NCBI GenBank assembly: GCA_003024985.2
Contig: PXIH01S0011931.1
Reading direction: 5' to 3' (one strand)
Origin: Euperipatoides rowelli
Taxonomy: Eukaryota > Onychophora > Udeonychophora > Euonychophora > Peripatopsidae
Length of the DNA stretch: 10,807 bases
This document shows, piece after piece, positions 7,903-10,807 of this stretch (within the stretch, counting starts at the first letter, position 1; each line of letters opens with the position of its first letter). A program made the translations under genes and the position numbers. The notes under the pieces were generated by a model. The model ran no database searches. It saw nothing but the letters and a program-made list of their open reading frames with translations, and was not told the DNA's origin.

Positions 7903-8127
7903 TTATTTTAAAATATAATTAAAGTCTGTCTGAAAAAGGAATAAACATAACCCACAGTTGTCAGAATAAACTTCTCCTAGATTTCTTTTATTAATCGCTC
8001 TTTGATGGAATTTAGCCAAAACTCTCTTTACATTTGCATCATTCCATGTTTTCACTCGTCCGCTACTGACTGCTTGAAAGTAAATGCATAAAAAGGAATC
8101 TTGCGCTCAAAAGAATCGTAAACTGCT
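7903..8127 (-). other. Candidate exon region on the minus strand
   Basis: On the minus strand a pyrimidine-rich tract leads to TTGTTTCAG (cut after 8128), a good splice acceptor. The frame just inside reads AVYDSFERKIPFYAFTFK and stops at 8052-8054. A second frame, open from 8106, reads GRVKTWNDANVKRVLAKFHQ and continues to a stop near 7903 that overlaps an AATAAA signal. Both frames look more protein-like than the surroundings, but they are out of phase. This could be a terminal exon, alternative acceptors or a broken gene. Neither stretch resembles a family I know. Confidence 0.25.
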
Positions 8128-8544
8128 CTGAAACAATAAAAACAGTTTTTCATTTTCTTGGCTAATAAAACCGATAGAGAGTAGCTCCTTGTTTTGATAA
8201 TGATTATTTTTTAGCCACCTATGAAACCTAGAATGATAATTTTTATATTAGTTATGTAAATGCCTTTTCTAACCAAATATTAATAATTATGTATTTTTAT
8301 GCTTCACTATGACTCATTTTTCTACCTGCTGAGTTCAACAAAAGGTACTTGGTACAGGATGGTATAGGAATCTGGGAAATCCCTTGTAAACCCTAGAACG
8401 AGCATATTTTTTAAATAAACTAAAATATTCTACTAAATTATCATTGGAAGCAGAAGAATTATATATTCACGGAAATAGTGAACTATTCATTCCTTGGGTG
8501 CACTGCTGTTTGATCTTGCCAAAATCTTTTGTTAAACTAATACA
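8128..8544. other. Spacer or possible intron
   Basis: A/T-rich sequence between the two candidate minus-strand exon regions. If they belong to one gene this would be an intron of about 400 bp, but no strong GT donor precedes it. Confidence 0.2.
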
Positions 8545-8826
8545 CTAATAATAAATTTTGTCTTGTTCCTGAATCTCCGATATCACCAGATTGATTGTCC
8601 AAAACTCCAGTTTTAATTCAGAGTTAGCTTCAGCTAAATTGCTGTAAAGATGTTTTAGTGCTTGTTCTAGTCTTGCGGCCATCAAATCAACAGTACAACC
8701 AATTGATAAATTACCAGGCCTTACAACCATTTTGACCACTTTTATCTGCGTACACTGTAAGTTGGCTCTATTAAAACATAATTCATTTTTTTGATAGTCT
8801 GTATTATAGTAAAGGGAGGAAAACAT
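8545..8826 (-). CDS. Hypothetical minus-strand open frame or exon with an amphipathic helix
   Basis: This 93-codon frame begins with an ATG at 8826 and ends with TAG at 8545. The last two thirds are convincing as protein: GCTVDLMAARLEQALKHLYS, followed by LAEANSELKLEFWTINLVIS, a heptad-like pattern predicting a long amphipathic helix. The first 20 or so residues are poorer, and AACTTACAG (about 8755-8763 on the opposite strand) could be a splice acceptor, so the true exon may begin there. I do not recognise a family and see no signal peptide or membrane segment. It could be the end of a host gene exon, since the candidate exon region near 8127 lies downstream on the same strand. No strong splice donor is visible before the stop. 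Confidence 0.35.
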   Translation of the reverse strand: MFSSLYYNTDYQKNELCFNRANLQCTQIKVVKMVVRPGNLSIGCTVDLMAARLEQALKHLYSNLAEANSELKLEFWTINLVISEIQEQDKIYY

Positions 8827-9132
8827 ATGATTTCCTTAGTTCCCAATAATAATTAATAATCAGACAATTTTACTTATAAATCTAATAACCAAGCAATGTT
8901 TTTCAAAATGATTCAAGAATAATTCCATCACTAACCAATTTCAATTATATTAATCCAACCTTTTAATGACTAAACAAGTTTCAATCATTTTTATCATTTT
9001 TTCCTCAACATAGTAAATAAACAAACCAGGACAGTATCGAGTTTCTTGTTTTGTTGAATTAACAAAAACTTAAATCTCATTAGATTATCCAACTTGTTAA
9101 ACAATTAGTGAGCAGTCAATCTTGCTTCACTA
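8827..9132. other. AT-rich spacer, nothing recognised
   Basis: No supported frame or repeat. Confidence 0.4.
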
Positions 9133-9276
9133 ATGAAAGAAAGAAAAAGCCTCTCAGACAAACTGCTAGCTTACAACAAATTTTGTGATGTCCTAAAGAA
9201 GAAAAAGCTAAATAAATCAACTAAAGATTCCCATCCTTTGCTGAAAGAACTTTTTGTGTTGTTTATTCATTTATAA
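9133..9276 (+). CDS. Short lysine-rich open frame, possible exon fragment
   Basis: An ATG at 9133 opens 47 codons ending in TAA at 9274-9276. It reads MKERKSLSDKLLAYNKFCDV, then a KKKKLNKSTKDSHP stretch and a hydrophobic LLKELFVLF end. The first half looks like a charged amphipathic helix. No domain is recognised. A good splice donor sequence (AAG|GTAAAT at about 9298) lies just downstream but in a different frame. It may be a decayed exon or chance; the codon content is less A/T-driven than the neighbours. Confidence 0.2.
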   Translation: MKERKSLSDKLLAYNKFCDVLKKKKLNKSTKDSHPLLKELFVLFIHL

Positions 9277-9501
9277 ATTAGAACTCTTTCCAAGCTGAAG
9301 GTAAATAAAGACTTTTTCTTGAGTATTTACTATCAAGAAGAAATTAAAGAAAAATACNAGCTTTAATTTTTTTAACGTTATTGTATACAATTCTATTCAA
9401 CCTTTTAAAATTCATTATTATTTTAAATTGCTTTTATGCATTAGAAAAAAGACACATCAAAAATGTCCTTACAATATAATTTAAATTTTTCAAAATCTAG
9501 T
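9277..9501. other. AT-rich spacer containing one undetermined base
   Basis: Position 9358 is N. It lies in an A-rich context and may mark an assembly ambiguity. No gene is supported. Confidence 0.6.
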
Positions 9502-9600
9502 GCCGGGAGATGCTGAATTATACGCCGGGATATGTTTCTTATGAGTTATCACTCCCTGGTCAATATAATTAGTTATCCTTCCTCGGTCACTATCATAATT
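9502..9600 (+). repeat. Small tandem duplications
   Basis: GCCGGGAGATG (from 9502) is echoed by GCCGGGATATG about 22 bp later. Then AGTTATC begins two consecutive units at 9544-9570 and 9571-9600, sharing CTCCCTGGTCA/TTCCTCGGTCA and ending in AATT. These are old short tandem duplications without coding. Confidence 0.6.
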
Positions 9601-9704
9601 ATTATTTCCAAAATATCATTTAGTTATTCGTAATATTCCCTTAAATAAACAACATAAATATCTATTGCCATTTCTAACGTAAATGAAAGTCAATACATTA
9701 TATA

Positions 9705-9751
9705 TGTTCTTAATCTCGCAGTAAGCCTGACTTACTGCGAGATTAAGAACA
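9705..9751. repeat. Perfect hairpin, 21-bp arms with a 5-base loop
   Basis: TGTTCTTAATCTCGCAGTAA and the following G (9705-9725) are the exact reverse complement of 9731-9751, around CCTGA. There is no mismatch. The loop is too short and the stem too perfect for an ordinary animal microRNA precursor, and no T tract follows as in a bacterial terminator. Confidence 0.92.
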
Positions 9752-9779
9752 AAGTTTTTTAAAAGTGAGAAAAAAATGT

Positions 9780-9956
9780 CCTTGTATTAACAATCTTCAT
9801 CTGGTTTGGACTTTCACAGACTCGGTGATGGTACCTCATACTCGGGACAGATCCAGACCCTCGCCTCGAGTTTGCTTCAACGGCTGTGAGCTGCTTCCAT
9901 CATGATTGGTTCCTGAAAGATAACCAGGTTTGAGTGAATATTATTTCCTTCATAAC
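9780..9956 (-). pseudogene. Leader and possible start of a retroelement gene, broken
   Basis: This lies downstream, on the minus strand, of the primer-binding-site-like sequences, and is richer in G/C than the flanks. A frame beginning MMEAAHSR near 9903 meets a stop after eight codons and then continues open as SKLEARVWICPEYEVPSPSL to another stop. It occupies the place of a leader or Gag start in an LTR retrotransposon. No Gag motif is visible, so the identity is inferred only from position. Confidence 0.25.
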
Positions 9957-10009
9957 GTTGGGCGCCACTATAACAAATTGTGTCACAGTTCGGGTGCCAC
10001 TATAACAAA
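9954..10009 (-). other. Duplicated primer-binding-site-like sequence of an LTR retrotransposon
   Basis: On the minus strand, TGGCACCCGAACTGTGAC (9982-9999) closely resembles the tRNA-Lys primer-binding site used by several retroelements, and TGGCGCCCAACGTT (9954-9967) is a second such site. Each is preceded by TTTGTTATAG, so a unit of about 31 bp is duplicated. A primer-binding site directly follows the 5' LTR, which places the LTR at higher coordinates. The sequence before it ends in TATAG rather than CA, so the LTR edge is uncertain. Confidence 0.45.
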
Positions 10010-10327
10010 CTCTCTCCCTGGGGGGGTGGGATCAGAACCAATACAGAATGAAGTGGGCGGAGAGGAAAATTGTGAAATGCCAGTGGAACTGGTTGCTAAC
10101 GAATGCTGGACTGATATTTGGTTACTATGGTATACTGTAAATAAATCTGAAGGCAAAACTGCAAATGCTTTGTAAATAAATATCTCTGTTTATTATGGTG
10201 ATAAATAAACCTCTATTTACACTGGTAAGTATTACTGACTAGCCAACTTGCTAGCCGGCATATTAGAAATAATAAAATAATGCACATAATACATAATTTA
10301 TTAGGAATGGATGAACGTCGGATAGCT

Positions 10328-10354
10328 GCCTGTCATCTAATTGTGATGGCAGGC
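10328..10354. repeat. Short inverted repeat, 10-bp arms
   Basis: GCCTGTCATC (10328-10337) pairs with GATGGCAGGC (10345-10354) with one mismatch, 7-base loop. On the minus strand it lies between the TATA box and the first AATAAA, about 40-70 bp downstream of the TATA box, near where the R region would begin. Confidence 0.7.
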
Positions 10355-10392
10355 ACTCTCCAAAGGAATGCGACAAAGGTTAACAGGAGAAG

Positions 10393-10401
10393 CCTTTTAT
10401 A
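10393..10401 (-). promoter_or_regulatory. TATA box, TATAAAAGG
   Basis: A strong TATA box match on the minus strand, preceded by the paired TGACGT sites and followed by poly(A) signals, fits an RNA polymerase II promoter of the inferred LTR. Confidence 0.5.
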
Positions 10402-10410
10402 CTGTACAGT

Positions 10411-10435
10411 TTAATTATACATAATGTATAATTAA
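10411..10435. repeat. Perfect palindrome with 12-bp arms and a 1-base centre
   Basis: TTAATTATACAT pairs exactly with ATGTATAATTAA around one A. It is purely A/T-rich apart from two C/G pairs, and sits just upstream of the minus-strand TATA box. Confidence 0.85.
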
Positions 10436-10470
10436 TAAATTAGCATTGACTTGCCCATTCCAGAGTTAGA

Positions 10471-10516
10471 ACATCTGTGACGTATTTACTAATTAAAGTA
10501 AACACGTCACAGATGT
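10471..10516. promoter_or_regulatory. Hairpin carrying paired TGACGT (CRE-like) sites
   Basis: ACATCTGTGACGTATTTACT (10471-10490) pairs with 10497-10516 with one mismatch, around AATTAA. Each arm contains TGACGT (10478-10483, and 10509-10504 on the minus strand), the half-site of CREB/ATF-type factors. Fainter pairing extends outwards (TTGCCCATTCCA near 10451 with TGGAATG near 10530), so the whole fold-back may cover about 95 bp. It lies about 70-115 bp upstream of the TATA box on the minus strand, the usual place for upstream activating sites. Factor binding is inference. Confidence 0.55.
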
Positions 10517-10547
10517 AAACAAAACATATGGAATGTGTGAGCAAATG

Positions 10548-10807
10548 TAAACAGAGAATAATTAAATAAATATTATACCGAATAAAAGTATTATAAGCCA
10601 AACGATCATCACAATATACACTGACTCATGCAAACTTGCCATGTATAGTTTTTTTTCTCTCATCATATCACTAAAAATAAATTTTTTGAAAGTCTGCTTT
10701 TTTTTTTAATAGTTTAATATGTCTTTAATAATCGTATGTAATTTTTTTTCTTTAAAAACTACTTTAAAGTTGATAATTTTAAAGAATTCCAAACCCCCTA
10801 ATTTGTC
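10548..10807. other. AT-rich right-hand end, nothing recognised
   Basis: T-rich runs at about 10650-10657, 10699-10708 and 10743-10750. No frame or repeat end is supported. Confidence 0.4.

Larger units (their letters stand above)
10010..10530 (-). mobile_element. Probable LTR (U3-R-U5) of a minus-strand retrotransposon
   Basis: Read on the minus strand, this holds in order a TGACGT-containing hairpin (10516-10471), a TATA box (10401-10393), an AATAAA signal (10302-10297), another AATAAA (10194-10189), and then the primer-binding-site-like repeats below 10010. That is the order expected of U3, R and U5. The left boundary near 10530 is approximate because I cannot find a clean TG start, and no second LTR is seen in the window. 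The plus-strand frame at 9930-10175 has no ATG and is a shadow across this region. Confidence 0.4.

Noticed and set aside
9705-9751. Rho-independent terminator
   Set aside because: The stem is followed only by a short T run after an AAAG spacer, and the sequence is eukaryotic; no gene ends here.
9930-10175. 81-codon plus-strand frame
   Set aside because: It has a non-ATG start and reads across the duplicated primer-binding-site-like sequence and LTR-like region on the opposite strand.
1-10807. tRNA or 5S rRNA genes
   Set aside because: I found no convincing A-box/B-box pair (GTTCGANNC-type) with a cloverleaf fold on either strand by eye.

Overview
This is AT-rich, non-coding-dominated eukaryotic DNA, most likely from an invertebrate animal. 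The reasons are long A/T homopolymers, a (TC)n(TA)n microsatellite, piggyBac-like and hAT-like element ends, LTR-retrotransposon debris, repeated TAGGCCTA-type words, and no bacterial-style gene packing. I cannot name the species. No intact protein-coding gene is visible. The few longer open stretches are transposon relics, candidate exons or chance.

Layout. 1-148: one end of a hAT-like element cut by the window edge. 419-745: a compact piggyBac-like miniature element with TTAA at both ends. 1108-1355: two diverged copies of a dispersed-repeat-like unit. 1639-1736: a short broken acidic reading frame that may be a transposase start. 2002-2324: two striking palindromes. 2331-3075: a non-autonomous hAT-like element of about 745 bp with its own subterminal repeats. 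3643-3740: a microsatellite. 4118-4722: a decayed Gag gene of a Ty3/gypsy-like retrotransposon ending in a CCHC zinc knuckle. 4880-5212: a degenerate array of six units spaced 54-72 bp. 5975-6733: a GC-richer, multiply broken protein-coding relic on the minus strand that I do not recognise. 7903-8826: weak candidate minus-strand exons. 9133-9276: a short lysine-rich plus-strand frame. 9502-9600: small tandem duplications. 9705-9751: a perfect hairpin. 9780-10516: what looks like a minus-strand LTR-retrotransposon 5' end, with a TATA box and paired TGACGT sites, poly(A) signals, duplicated primer-binding-site-like sequences and a leader.

The parts do not form a pathway. They are independent insertions and decays. 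The signals most worth following are the unusual density of near-perfect, short-loop palindromes (six in the window), the unidentified minus-strand coding relic, and the LTR-like promoter whose CRE-like sites sit in the two arms of a hairpin.
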